A stretch of DNA of 64,000 nt, taken from positions 1-64,000 of the forward strand of contig NZ_JASCIS010000032.1 in assembly GCF_029968015.1 (NCBI RefSeq), given 5' to 3'. The DNA comes from Streptomyces luteolus. GTDB taxonomy: Bacteria > Actinomycetota > Actinomycetes > Streptomycetales > Streptomycetaceae. Under the pieces are notes generated by a model. It saw only the letters and a list, made by a program, of their open reading frames with translations, was not told the origin of the DNA and did not search any database. Positions 34,690-42,818 of the stretch are shown here, piece by piece. The stretch's first letter is position 1; each line of letters opens with the position of its first letter. The position numbers and the translations under genes were made by a program.

Positions 34690-34829
34690 CCCTGCGGGCG
34701 TCGGGCGGTACGGCTCGGTCCGTGCCGCCCGACGCCGAAAGCTGAGCGTCATGAATCCGGCACTTTGCCCACATCTTTGGGCTGTAACGTCATTCCGCGT
34801 GTGAAATCACCGGAATCACGGGGGGACAA

Positions 34830-36032
34830 GTGATCGGCACAACACTGGAATTAGCTCTGGGGATGCTCCTCGAAGGCCTCGAAGGGGAAGCGGCCGCAGG
34901 CCTGTACATGGCGGTTCTCGCCACGCTCAGACACCGCAGCCAGCGCAACTACGCCATCGAGTACCTGCACGGCCTCCTCACCGCCGAAGGGCGGAAGACC
35001 ATCAGCAAGATTGCAGCGGGCACGGACCGCAAGGGGAGCGCACAGGCGCTGCACCACTTCATCAGCGATTCGCCCTGGGACTGGAACCTCGTCCGTCGCT
35101 CCGTGGCGCGTTTCCTGGACGACCGGGTGCAACCCCGGGCGTGGGTGGTCGCGCCGTTGCTCATACCGAAGTCCGGCCCTCATTCAGTGGGGGTGTCCAG
35201 CATGTTCGTCCCCGACGTGGGCAGCCAGGTGTCCGCGCAGCGGGCGTACGGCCTGTGGCTGGCGAACGAGGGTGCCTCGTACCCGGTGAACTGGCGCATC
35301 CACCTGCCGCAGCCGTGGCTGGAGGAACCCCGGCGGGGGCAGGTCGGCATCCCCACCGAGGCCGCGCCGTCTACCCAGGCCAATTGCGTCACTCAGGCAG
35401 TCCTGGACACCGCCTCCTGGGGGCTCGCGCACCGCCCGGTGGTCATCGACGCCCGGCAGACCGACCCGCGCGAGATCGTCACCGCCCTCGGTGACGCGGA
35501 CATCCCCGTCCTCCTCAAGGTCAGCTGCTCCACCCTCGTCCAGCCGCAGCACGGCGAGCACGAGGAGTCCCCGGGCGCACCGGTCCCGGTGCTGCGGCTC
35601 GCGGCGGCGCTCCGCCAGCAGCGGCGCCACGTCACCTGGCGCGATCCGCGCAGCGGCGCGCTCAGCTCGTCGCTCGCGGCGACCGCACGGGTACGCCTCC
35701 CGGGCGGCCCCGCGGACCAGGACCTTGTGGTGCTGTACGAGTGGCGGAGCACGCGCGGCCGCCCCTCCGGGTTCTGGATCACGTCGATGACGGACCAGAC
35801 CTCCGAACAGCTGGTGCGCTGGGGGCGCCTGGCCCTGCAGGTCTCCGCCGATGTCCAGAAGACCGGTACGGACGTGGGCCTGCGCGATTTTGAAGGCCGT
35901 ACGTACCGCGGGTGGCACCACCACATGACGCTGGCGTCGGCCGCCCACAGCGCGCTCAAGCTCGCCTCGGCCACCCAGACGGTGGCTGCTCCTTCCAGAT
36001 CACCGGACCAGAAATGGGCAGCGGTTTCATGA
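34830..36032 (+). CDS. IS701-like transposase homologue with degenerate catalytic site
   Basis: A 400-residue protein similar along its length to IS701-family DDE transposases (ALHHFISDSPWDWNLVRRSV; PHSVGVSS; DFEGRTYRGWHHHMTL, residue 353 on). At the first catalytic position, where relatives read I-D-D-T-G-F-P-K-K-G, it has VAPLLIPKSG (residues 107-116), so the Asp is absent. The second Asp region is VVIDARQTD, and around the expected Glu of R-E-L-K-x-E-L-G the text is QKTGTDVG. It is therefore unlikely to be an active transposase. No terminal inverted repeats or target duplication were found, and it is coupled by ATGA to the VOC gene, so it looks domesticated as a cluster protein. Role unknown. 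Confidence 0.85.
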   Translation: MIGTTLELALGMLLEGLEGEAAAGLYMAVLATLRHRSQRNYAIEYLHGLLTAEGRKTISKIAAGTDRKGSAQALHHFISDSPWDWNLVRRSVARFLDDRVQPRAWVVAPLLIPKSGPHSVGVSSMFVPDVGSQVSAQRAYGLWLANEGASYPVNWRIHLPQPWLEEPRRGQVGIPTEAAPSTQANCVTQAVLDTASWGLAHRPVVIDARQTDPREIVTALGDADIPVLLKVSCSTLVQPQHGEHEESPGAPVPVLRLAAALRQQRRHVTWRDPRSGALSSSLAATARVRLPGGPADQDLVVLYEWRSTRGRPSGFWITSMTDQTSEQLVRWGRLALQVSADVQKTGTDVGLRDFEGRTYRGWHHHMTLASAAHSALKLASATQTVAAPSRSPDQKWAAVS

Positions 36033-36451
36033 GACTTCATCACGTCGGCGTCAGCGTGGCCGACCTCGACGCATCGCTCGCTTGGTACGAGAAGGTCTTC
36101 GGTTTCCGCCGCGGATACAGCTTCGAAGAGCCGGGGAGGGGACTGCGCGGCGCGTTCGCCCTGGGCGCCGACGGAGTGCGGATCGAGATGCTGGAGCGAG
36201 ACGACTCCGTGCCCGGAAGCGGCGAGACCGACCCGTTCAGGGCAAGTGGTGTGCACGGATACCACCACATCTGCCTCGAGGTCGACGACTTGGACGCGAC
36301 CTACGCGCAGTGCGTGAGCCTCGGCGCGGCGGACATATGGGAGCCGCATGTCTCTCCGAACCCGAACATGCGGGTCGGCTACGTAGCGGACCTGGACGGC
36401 AATTTCATCGAACTGCTTGAACTCACGGGCGACGCGGGGGACCTCGGGTGA
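36029..36451 (+). CDS. VOC family metalloenzyme (dioxygenase or isomerase-like)
   Basis: A 140-residue single VOC protein. Probable metal ligands are His near the start (MRLHHVGVSV), Glu in VRIEMLE, His in GYHHICLEV and Glu in FIELLEL, so unlike the protein at 1252 it has the set expected of an active enzyme. It starts at ATG 36029 overlapping the stop of the transposase-like gene. It is the last gene of the cluster as read here. Ring-cleaving dioxygenase, epimerase or lyase activity on the aromatic product is possible but not proven. Confidence 0.85.
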   Translation: MRLHHVGVSVADLDASLAWYEKVFGFRRGYSFEEPGRGLRGAFALGADGVRIEMLERDDSVPGSGETDPFRASGVHGYHHICLEVDDLDATYAQCVSLGAADIWEPHVSPNPNMRVGYVADLDGNFIELLELTGDAGDLG

Positions 36452-36746
36452 GCGGGTCGCGTCGGTTCGACGGGCCGGACGCTCATGACGGGCAGGCGAC
36501 GAATCCCACTGCAGGTGTTGACGCCTCGTGTCCGTTTCCTCACCCTTGTGGCAGCGATCCGCCGTGAGGGGACGTCGAGAGCCTGACGAGGGGTAGACGC
36601 TCGGCGAGTGCGAGTCGTGTTCGTCCGGCGGCGCGCGGTGTCACGCTCGGGGTGACATGGGCGCGCCGCCACCCCCTGGCCGGTACGGTCAAGTCCCTTG
36701 CCGCAGAGGGAAGTTCAGCGGTACAGCACAGGGCGGCGCCCGGGCC

Positions 36747-37265
36747 TCAGGCGGGGAACGCCACGACCTGTGGCACGCCCAAGTGCCGCACCTCCGCGGC
36801 GTCCCCGGCGTCCCCGGCGTCCCCGGTGTCCCCCGCGTCCTCCGTCGTCTGCGGTTTCGGCTCGCAGCGGTCCACCTCGCACCAGATGCGCTTGCCCGCG
36901 CCGTCCGACTGCCAGCCCCAGCGGTCCGCGAGGCCGTCCACGAGGGCCAGGCCGCGGCCGTTGGTGTCGTCGCCCTCGGCCTGCCGGGGGCGGGGCGGGC
37001 GGGTGCTGGCGTCGGTGACCTCCACGCGCACGGTGCCCGGAGCGGACTCCGGCAGGCGCGGCAGGAGCAGGCGGAGCACGGCCGGACAGCCCGTGTGCAC
37101 CACGGCGTTGGTGACCAGCTCCGAGATCAGCAGCACCAGCGTCTCCGCCAGCGGCTCGTCCGCCTCTATCCCGGAACCGGCGAGCCGTGACCTCGCCCAC
37201 CTACGGGCCCGCCCCACCTCCGCGGGGTCGGGGCGGACCTCCGTCTGAACTTGAAGCACCTGCAC
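36747..37265 (-). CDS. ATP-binding protein of the RsbW/SpoIIAB anti-sigma kinase type
   Basis: A 172-residue HATPase_c-type protein. The N box is ELVTNAVVH and the G box is GRGLALVDGLAD, as in the many Streptomyces anti-sigma kinase paralogues that pair with STAS antagonists such as the one at 44278. No sigma gene is adjacent. The C-terminal tail contains Gly-Asp-Ala repeats (EDAGDTGDAGDAGDA) from a tandem CCCCGGCGT repeat at 36805-36834. GTG start at 37265. The 295 bases between it and the VOC gene hold no recognised feature. Confidence 0.85.
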   Translation of the reverse strand: MQVLQVQTEVRPDPAEVGRARRWARSRLAGSGIEADEPLAETLVLLISELVTNAVVHTGCPAVLRLLLPRLPESAPGTVRVEVTDASTRPPRPRQAEGDDTNGRGLALVDGLADRWGWQSDGAGKRIWCEVDRCEPKPQTTEDAGDTGDAGDAGDAAEVRHLGVPQVVAFPA

Positions 37266-37407
37266 CGCTCACACCATCCGAACCGGCGGACACATCGCCT
37301 CGTGTCTCGTCGGGGTCACGGAACGTGATCCCCGTACGACACAGCATGGTTGACGTACAGTCACCCCAACAAGCGCTTCGGGCATATTCCAGCGCGAAGG
37401 AGTACGC

Positions 37408-37596
37408 GTGCGGCATACTGTGCGACGCGCGCCGCGGGGTGTCGAACAGGGGGGCGTCTCACGCCGCCATGCCCTGCGAGAGGCGGGCATCGCCGGTTCC
37501 GGAAGCGCCACACAGGCCCCACCGGTATGGCTCGCCAACAGAACCACTCGCATCCCACGGAGCGTACCGGAGCGTCGCCCCGACTCCGCGCCGTGA
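37408..37596 (+). CDS. Possible small basic protein
   Basis: A 62-residue basic reading frame (MRHTVRRAPRGVEQGG...) starting at GTG 37408 with AAGGAG six bases upstream. It lies in a 497-base gap between two divergent-facing genes, where nothing else is recognised. TTGACG at 37349 could be a -35 box. It may be a short regulator-like gene or a shadow in GC-rich DNA. The strong ribosome-binding site and position are the only support. Confidence 0.3.
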   Translation: MRHTVRRAPRGVEQGGVSRRHALREAGIAGSGSATQAPPVWLANRTTRIPRSVPERRPDSAP

Positions 37597-37762
37597 CGAG
37601 TCACGCCTAGGACACAAGCCGATATCGACGCCCCACGGTCACTCTGTGCTGCTTTCCGGGACCGTTCGTGGTCATCTCGGTAGTCATTCGATCACTTGCG
37701 GCGACGCCACCCTGCTCAGGTGCTTACACCACCCTGTTCAGGTGCTTACGGCACCGCCGCGC

Positions 37763-38629
37763 TCAGAGCGCCGCCGCCCACTCCTCCTCCACCGCACCCG
37801 CCGACGGCCCGAGTTCGGCCCGCAGCCAGGCCCGCTTCAGATAGAGGTGGACGTCGGCCTCCCAGGTGAAGCCCATGCCGCCGTGCACCTGCAGGCAGTC
37901 GCGCGCGCCCTGGACGGCCGCCTCGTCGGCGAGCAGGGCCGCGGCGCGGATCTCGGCGGGGTCGGCGGTGACCGCGGCCGCGTAGACCGCGCTGCGGGCC
38001 AGCTCGGTGCGGACGAGCATCTGCGCGCACAGGTGCTTCACGGCCTGGAACGCGCCGATCGGCTGCCCGAACTGCGTGCGCTCGCGCGCGTACCGCACCG
38101 CCGTCTCACAGCTGCGGGCGGCGCTGCCGAGCTGTTCGGCGGCGGTGAGCAGCGTGGCGAGCGGGTCCGGTGCCCCCGCGGGTGCCCGGTGCAGCGGGGT
38201 GAGCGGGTCGACGGAGCGGATGGGGACGGCCCCTGCGGCATCGCCCCGTACGACGTCCGAGGCGTCCAGCCAGGGCACGAGGCCGGAGCTGTCGACGGCG
38301 GTGACCACGGTGTCCCCGGTGGCGGCGCCCTCGACCTCGCCCGCCGCGAGGTGGGTGGCGACCAGCGGACCGGGAAGCAGCGCGCGGCCCGCCTCCTCGA
38401 AGGCGAGCACGGCCTCGGGCAGGCCGAGGCCCACACCGCCGTCGCGCTCGGGGAGCCGCAGCGCGAAGAACCCGGCGACGCCGAGGTCGCGCCACAACTC
38501 CCGGTCCAGGGCGGGCGGTTCGGGCGCGTCGGCGAGGGCACGGAGGGCCTCCCGTCCGAACCGCCCGGCGAGCAGCTCGCGCACGCCGGACCGCAACGCC
38601 CGCTGGTCCTCGGTGAGTTGGAAGTCCAT
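37763..38629 (-). CDS. Acyl-CoA dehydrogenase (short subunit)
   Basis: A 288-residue acyl-CoA dehydrogenase, much shorter than the usual 380, matching the smaller subunits of the heteromeric (alpha2beta2) FadE enzymes known from steroid degradation. The N-terminal domain (FQLTEDQRALRSGVRELLAG), part of the middle domain and the C-terminal helices (FGQPIGAFQAVKHLCAQML; VHGGMGFTWEADVHLYLKRA) are present; the middle domain is reduced. It follows the larger dehydrogenase by eight bases and is the last gene of the amidohydrolase operon. One subunit normally carries the catalytic Glu, the other contributes FAD contacts. Confidence 0.88.
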   Translation of the reverse strand: MDFQLTEDQRALRSGVRELLAGRFGREALRALADAPEPPALDRELWRDLGVAGFFALRLPERDGGVGLGLPEAVLAFEEAGRALLPGPLVATHLAAGEVEGAATGDTVVTAVDSSGLVPWLDASDVVRGDAAGAVPIRSVDPLTPLHRAPAGAPDPLATLLTAAEQLGSAARSCETAVRYARERTQFGQPIGAFQAVKHLCAQMLVRTELARSAVYAAAVTADPAEIRAAALLADEAAVQGARDCLQVHGGMGFTWEADVHLYLKRAWLRAELGPSAGAVEEEWAAAL

Positions 38630-38637
38630 GGCGGGCC

Positions 38638-39801
38638 TCACCGCCCCTTCGGCAGGCCGAGGATGCGCTCGGCGACGATGTTCCGCTGGATCTGCGAGGT
38701 GCCCGCGGCGATCGTGTACGAGAGGGAGGAGAGCCGGTCGAGGTTCCACTCCCGGCCGAGGTCGAGGCTGTCGGGCCCGAGGACCTCGGCGGCCGTGTCG
38801 TACAGCTCCTGGCGGGCGTGCGAGTAGCGGAGCTTGAAGACGGAGCCGCCGGTGCCGGGGACGCCGCCGGTGCGCTGGGCCTCGGAGACGTTCCACTGGG
38901 TGAGCCGCCACAGGGCGCTGAACTCGACGTTCAGGCGCCCGAGCCGGCGGCGCAGGACCGCGTCGTCCCAGCGGCCGTTCTTTCGGGCCTCGGCGGCGAG
39001 CGCGGTCAGCGTGCGGCGGCAGGCGACGACCTCGCCGACGAACGCGGTGCCGCGCTCGAAGGAGAGCGTGACCATGGTGACCCGCCAGCCGTCGTTCTCC
39101 TCGCCGACCCGGTTGCCGACGGGCACGCGCACCTCGTCGAGGAACATCTCCGCGAACTCGGTGGACCCGGCGAGGGTGCGCAGCGGCCGCACGGTGACGC
39201 CGGGCGCGTCCATCGGCATCGCGAGCCAGCTGATGCCGCGGTGTTTCGGCATGTCGTCGGTGACGGGGGTCGTACGGACGAGGAGTTCGCACCAGTCGGC
39301 GACCTCGGCGTGCGAGGTCCAGATCTTGGAGCCGCTGACGACGTAGTGGTCGCCGTCGCGCACCGCGCGCGTACGCAGGGACGCCAGGTCGGACCCGGCG
39401 TCCGGTTCGCTGAAGCCCTGGCACCACACCTCGTCGCCGCGCAGGATCGGCGGCAGCCAGCGCCGCCGCTGCTCCGGGCTGCCCTCGGCGGCGACGGTCG
39501 GCCCGGCGTGCAGCAGGCCCACGAAGTTGGCGCCGACGTACGGGGCCCCGGCCCGCTCGGTCTCCTCCAGGTAGATGAGGTGCTGCGTGGGGGTGGCTCC
39601 CTGGCCGCCCGCGTCGACGGGCCAGTGCAGGCCCGCGTACCCGGCGTCGTGGAGGCGGCGCTGCCAGCCCAGGTCGTACGCGCGGCGGCCGGGCCAGTCG
39701 GACGGGTCGGGGCGGGGCGGCAGGTGCGGGAGGACGTCCGCGAGCCAGGCGCGCAGGCGGGCCCGGAACTCTTCCTCTTCCTCGGTGTAGGCCAGGTCCA
39801 T
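38638..39801 (-). CDS. Acyl-CoA dehydrogenase (large subunit)
   Basis: A 387-residue acyl-CoA dehydrogenase with the N-terminal helical domain (LAYTEEEEEFRARLRAWL), FAD-binding WCQGFSEPDAGSDLASLRT and VSGSKIWTSHAEVADWCELL, and C-terminal AAGTSQIQRNIVAERILGLP. It is typical of FadE-type partners in actinobacterial heteromeric dehydrogenases. ATG at 39801, five bases from the end of the amidohydrolase gene and eight bases before the short subunit. All three are under the operator at 41069. It is probable that this and the short dehydrogenase form one enzyme. Confidence 0.9.
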   Translation of the reverse strand: MDLAYTEEEEEFRARLRAWLADVLPHLPPRPDPSDWPGRRAYDLGWQRRLHDAGYAGLHWPVDAGGQGATPTQHLIYLEETERAGAPYVGANFVGLLHAGPTVAAEGSPEQRRRWLPPILRGDEVWCQGFSEPDAGSDLASLRTRAVRDGDHYVVSGSKIWTSHAEVADWCELLVRTTPVTDDMPKHRGISWLAMPMDAPGVTVRPLRTLAGSTEFAEMFLDEVRVPVGNRVGEENDGWRVTMVTLSFERGTAFVGEVVACRRTLTALAAEARKNGRWDDAVLRRRLGRLNVEFSALWRLTQWNVSEAQRTGGVPGTGGSVFKLRYSHARQELYDTAAEVLGPDSLDLGREWNLDRLSSLSYTIAAGTSQIQRNIVAERILGLPKGR

Positions 39802-39806
39802 GAGCG

Positions 39807-41027
39807 CTACTTGTCGAGGTCGAGGTCGAGGCCAAGGTCGAGGTCGAGGTCGAGGCTGAGCATGCGGATGGCGTTGCCCCGCATCAGCTTGTAGACGGTC
39901 GCGTCGTCGAGGCCCTTGACGTGGTCGAGGGCGACCTCCTTGGTGTGCGGGAAGGTCGAGTCGACGTGCGGGTAGTCCGTCTCGAAGGTGGCGTTGTCGC
40001 GCCCGACGACGTCCAGGGACGCGACCCCGTGCTTGTCGCGGAAGAAGCAGCAGAAGATCTGCCGGTAGTAGTACGTGGACGGCGGCTCGGGGATCAGGTC
40101 GCGGACGCCGCCCCATGCGCGGTGCTCCTCCCACACGTCGTCGGCGCGCTCCAGGGCGTACGGGATCCAGCCCATCTGCCCTTCGCTGTAGGCGAGTTTG
40201 AGCGTCGGGAACTTCACGAGCACCCCGGAGAACAGGAAGTCCATCATCGAGGCCATGGCGTTGTTGAAGGACAGGGACGCCTGTACGGCGGGGGGTGCGT
40301 CCGGGGAGGCGGCCGGCATCTGGCTCGACGACCCGATGTGCATGTTCACCACCGTCCCGGTCTCCTGGCAGACCGCGAAGAACGGGTCCCAGTAGCCGGA
40401 GTGGATGGACGGAAGGCCGAGGTAGGTCGGGATCTCGGAGAAGGTGACCGCCCGCACCCCGCGCGCCGCGTTCCGCTTCACCTCGGCGACGGCGAGGTCG
40501 ATGTCCCACAGCGGGATGATGCAGAGCGGGATGAGCCTCCCCCCGCTGTCCCCGCACCACTCCTCGACCATCCAGTCGTTGTACGCGCGCACGCAGGCGA
40601 GGGCCACTTCCTTGTCGTGCGCCTCCGCGAAGGTCTGCCCGCAGAAGCGCGGGAACGTCGGGAAGCAGAGGCTGGCCTCGACGTGGTTGAGGTCCATGTC
40701 CTTGAGGCGCTCGACCGGATCCCAGCAGCCGCGCCGCATCTCGGCCCGGGTGATGCCCTCCAGGGTCATGTCGTCCCGGTCGAAGCCGACGGCGGCGATG
40801 TTCCGCTTGTACGGGAACTTCAGGTCCTCGTAGATCCACCAGTCGGTGGGCGGTCCTTCCGGGTCCATGGTGATCACGTACTTGCCGCCGGTGTACTCGA
40901 GCTCCCCGATCCCGGCGGTCAGCGGCTTGGGCCCGCGGTCGCGGTACTTCTGCGGCAGCCAGGTCTCGAAGAGGTGCGCCGGTTCGATGACATGGTCGTC
41001 GACGCTGATGATCCGAGGCAGTTCCAT
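39807..41027 (-). CDS. Amidohydrolase (amidohydrolase_2, TIM-barrel)
   Basis: A 406-residue amidohydrolase_2-type hydrolase or decarboxylase with the N-terminal SVDDHVIEPAHLFE (D-x-H), the second half GTVVNMHIGSSSQ and the C-terminal ETDYPHVDSTFPHT (D-Y-P-H metal/aspartate motif). Family members hydrolyse C-N bonds or decarboxylate aromatic or cyclic acids. The C-terminus is an odd Leu-Asp repeat (LDLDLDLGLDLDLDK) encoded by a hexanucleotide repeat at 39811-39858. First gene of the operon; the start follows the CTGATG-type operator by about 42 bases. Divergent from the acyl-CoA ligase. Confidence 0.87.
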   Translation of the reverse strand: MELPRIISVDDHVIEPAHLFETWLPQKYRDRGPKPLTAGIGELEYTGGKYVITMDPEGPPTDWWIYEDLKFPYKRNIAAVGFDRDDMTLEGITRAEMRRGCWDPVERLKDMDLNHVEASLCFPTFPRFCGQTFAEAHDKEVALACVRAYNDWMVEEWCGDSGGRLIPLCIIPLWDIDLAVAEVKRNAARGVRAVTFSEIPTYLGLPSIHSGYWDPFFAVCQETGTVVNMHIGSSSQMPAASPDAPPAVQASLSFNNAMASMMDFLFSGVLVKFPTLKLAYSEGQMGWIPYALERADDVWEEHRAWGGVRDLIPEPPSTYYYRQIFCCFFRDKHGVASLDVVGRDNATFETDYPHVDSTFPHTKEVALDHVKGLDDATVYKLMRGNAIRMLSLDLDLDLGLDLDLDK

Positions 41028-41068
41028 GGGGGTCCCCTCGCCGCAGTACGAATCTGACGGTATCTAAT

Positions 41069-41160
41069 CTGATGGGTCGTCAGAAAGAGGCTAGCCCCCG
41101 GACCTCTGGACCGACAAGGCGGTGACGCTTACGCTCTGCCTCGATCTGACAGATCGTCAG
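41069..41160. promoter_or_regulatory. Putative operators of the divergent amidohydrolase / acyl-CoA ligase promoters
   Basis: CTGATGGGTCGTCAG (41069-41083) precedes the amidohydrolase start by about 42 bases, with a further half-site CTGACG at 41054. CTGACAGATCGTCAG (41146-41160) precedes the ligase start by 24 bases. Both follow the recurring palindrome. Confidence 0.75.
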
Positions 41161-41184
41161 TTGAGGGAGATCGGGAGGCCGGCT

Positions 41185-42735
41185 ATGCGGGACACGGCAC
41201 ACGAACTGGGCGAGTCCCCGACGCTCTGGGAACTGATCCGACGCCGCGCCGAACTCACCCCGCACCGCCCGGCGCTGATCCAGGCGGAGGCGGAGCGGGC
41301 CGCCGACCGCACGCTCACCTTCGGCGCCCTGCGCGAGCGGGCGGAACGCGTCGCGGCCGGACTGTACGAGCGGGGCGTGCGCCCCGGCACGGTCGTCGCC
41401 TGGCAGCTGCCCACCCGCATCGAGACGGTCCTGCTCACTGCCGCCCTGGCCCGGCTCGGCGCGACCCAGTCCCCCGTCATCCCCTTCTACCGCGAGAAGG
41501 AGGTCGGCTTCGCGCTGCGCGAGTCCAGGGCCGAGTTCTTCGCGACGCCCGGGGTCTGGCGCGGCTTCGACCACACGGAGATGGCCCGCCGCCTGGGCGC
41601 CCGCGGCGTCTTCGAGGCGTACGCGGACCTCCCGGAGGCGGACCCCGCCGTCCTGCCCGCGCCGCCCGCGAACGGCACCGACGTCCGCTGGATCTACTGG
41701 ACCTCCGGCACCACCTCCGACCCCAAGGGCGTGCTGCACACCGACCGTTCACTGATCGCGGGCGGCTCCTGCCTGGCCCACGCGCTGCGCCTGTCGTCCG
41801 CCGACGTGGGCTCGATCGCGTTCCCCTTCGCCCACATAGGCGGCCCGGACTACCTGGTGATGCTGCTGCTCTACGGGTTCCCGGCCGTACTCTTCGAGAA
41901 GTTCGCGCTGCCGGACGCACTCGACGGCTACCGCCGCCACGGCGTGACCACGGCGGGCGGCTCCACGGCCTTCTACTCGATGTTCCTGGCCGAGCAGCGA
42001 AGGCTCCCCGAGGGCCGCAGACTGATCCCCACTCTGCGCCTGCTCGCGGGCGGGGGCGCCCCCAAACCCCCCGAGCTCTACCACTCCGTCGTACGGGAGA
42101 TGGGCTGCCAACTCACCCACGGGTACGGCATGACCGAGGTCCCGATGATCACCATGGGCGCCCCGGACGACACCCCGGAGCACCTCGCCGGTACGGAGGG
42201 GCGGCCCCCGGCCGGGATGGAGATCCGCATCACGGACGCCGAGGGGAAGCCGCTGCCGGCCGGGGTCGACGGGGAGGTGCGACTGCGCGGGGAGGCCGTC
42301 TGCCGGGGCTACCTGGAGCCGTCGCAGTCGGCCGCGGCCTTCGACCCGGACGGCTTCCTGATCACGGGCGACCTGGGGCACGTACGGGAGAGCGGCCATC
42401 TGGTCCTCACCGGCCGGGCGAAGGACGTGATCATCCGCAAGGGGGAGAACATCTCGGCGAAGGAGATCGAGGACCTGCTGCACGCCCACCCCGCGGTCGG
42501 CGAGGCGGCGGTCATCGGCCTCCCGGACCCGGAGCGCGGCGAACGCGTCTGCGCGGTTCTCGAACTCCCGTCGGGCTCACCGGAGTTGAGCCTGCCCGAG
42601 CTCTGCGCGTACCTCCGCGAGGCGGGCCTCTCCCCCCACAAGCTGCCGGAACAGCTGGAGGTGGTGGAGGCCCTGCCCCGCAACGAGACGCTGCGCAAGG
42701 TGCTCAAGTACAAGCTGCGCGAGCGGTACGCGTGA
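41185..42735 (+). CDS. AMP-dependent acyl-CoA synthetase (cyclohexanecarboxylate-CoA ligase-like)
   Basis: A 516-residue acyl-adenylate/CoA ligase with the motifs YWTSGTTSDPKGVLHT, GYGMTEVP, FLITGDLGHV and NETLRKVLKYKLRERYA (catalytic Lys) in order. The substrate is an organic acid fed into the pathway, perhaps a cyclic or aromatic one; homologues include cyclohexane-1-carboxylate and long-chain ligases. ATG 41185 is chosen for GGGAGG seven bases before it; upstream in-frame codons overlap the operator. It follows the pattern of other regulon genes. Three 22-bp tandem repeats follow the stop. Confidence 0.9.
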   Translation: MRDTAHELGESPTLWELIRRRAELTPHRPALIQAEAERAADRTLTFGALRERAERVAAGLYERGVRPGTVVAWQLPTRIETVLLTAALARLGATQSPVIPFYREKEVGFALRESRAEFFATPGVWRGFDHTEMARRLGARGVFEAYADLPEADPAVLPAPPANGTDVRWIYWTSGTTSDPKGVLHTDRSLIAGGSCLAHALRLSSADVGSIAFPFAHIGGPDYLVMLLLYGFPAVLFEKFALPDALDGYRRHGVTTAGGSTAFYSMFLAEQRRLPEGRRLIPTLRLLAGGGAPKPPELYHSVVREMGCQLTHGYGMTEVPMITMGAPDDTPEHLAGTEGRPPAGMEIRITDAEGKPLPAGVDGEVRLRGEAVCRGYLEPSQSAAAFDPDGFLITGDLGHVRESGHLVLTGRAKDVIIRKGENISAKEIEDLLHAHPAVGEAAVIGLPDPERGERVCAVLELPSGSPELSLPELCAYLREAGLSPHKLPEQLEVVEALPRNETLRKVLKYKLRERYA

Positions 42736-42752
42736 CGGCTCCGGGCCGGGGG

Positions 42753-42818
42753 CGCTCAGGCGTCCGGCGCGGGTCGCTCACGCGTCCGGCGCGGGTCGCT
42801 CAGGCGTCCGGCGCGGGG
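42753..42818. repeat. Three tandem 22-bp repeats after the acyl-CoA ligase
   Basis: The unit CGCTCAGGCGTCCGGCGCGGGT occurs three times with few changes. The last copy encodes the C-terminal residues and stop of the EF-hand gene on the minus strand (APDA, stop). Duplication of a gene's 3' end is thus visible here, as at 60745. Confidence 0.85.

Noticed and set aside
34690..36100. An intact IS701 insertion sequence around the transposase-like gene
   Set aside because: No terminal inverted repeats or target-site duplications could be found, and catalytic residues are missing.
37187..38827. Plus-strand frame of over 500 codons across the acyl-CoA dehydrogenases
   Set aside because: Antisense to the FadE motifs and composed of Arg/Gly/Pro-rich shadow sequence.
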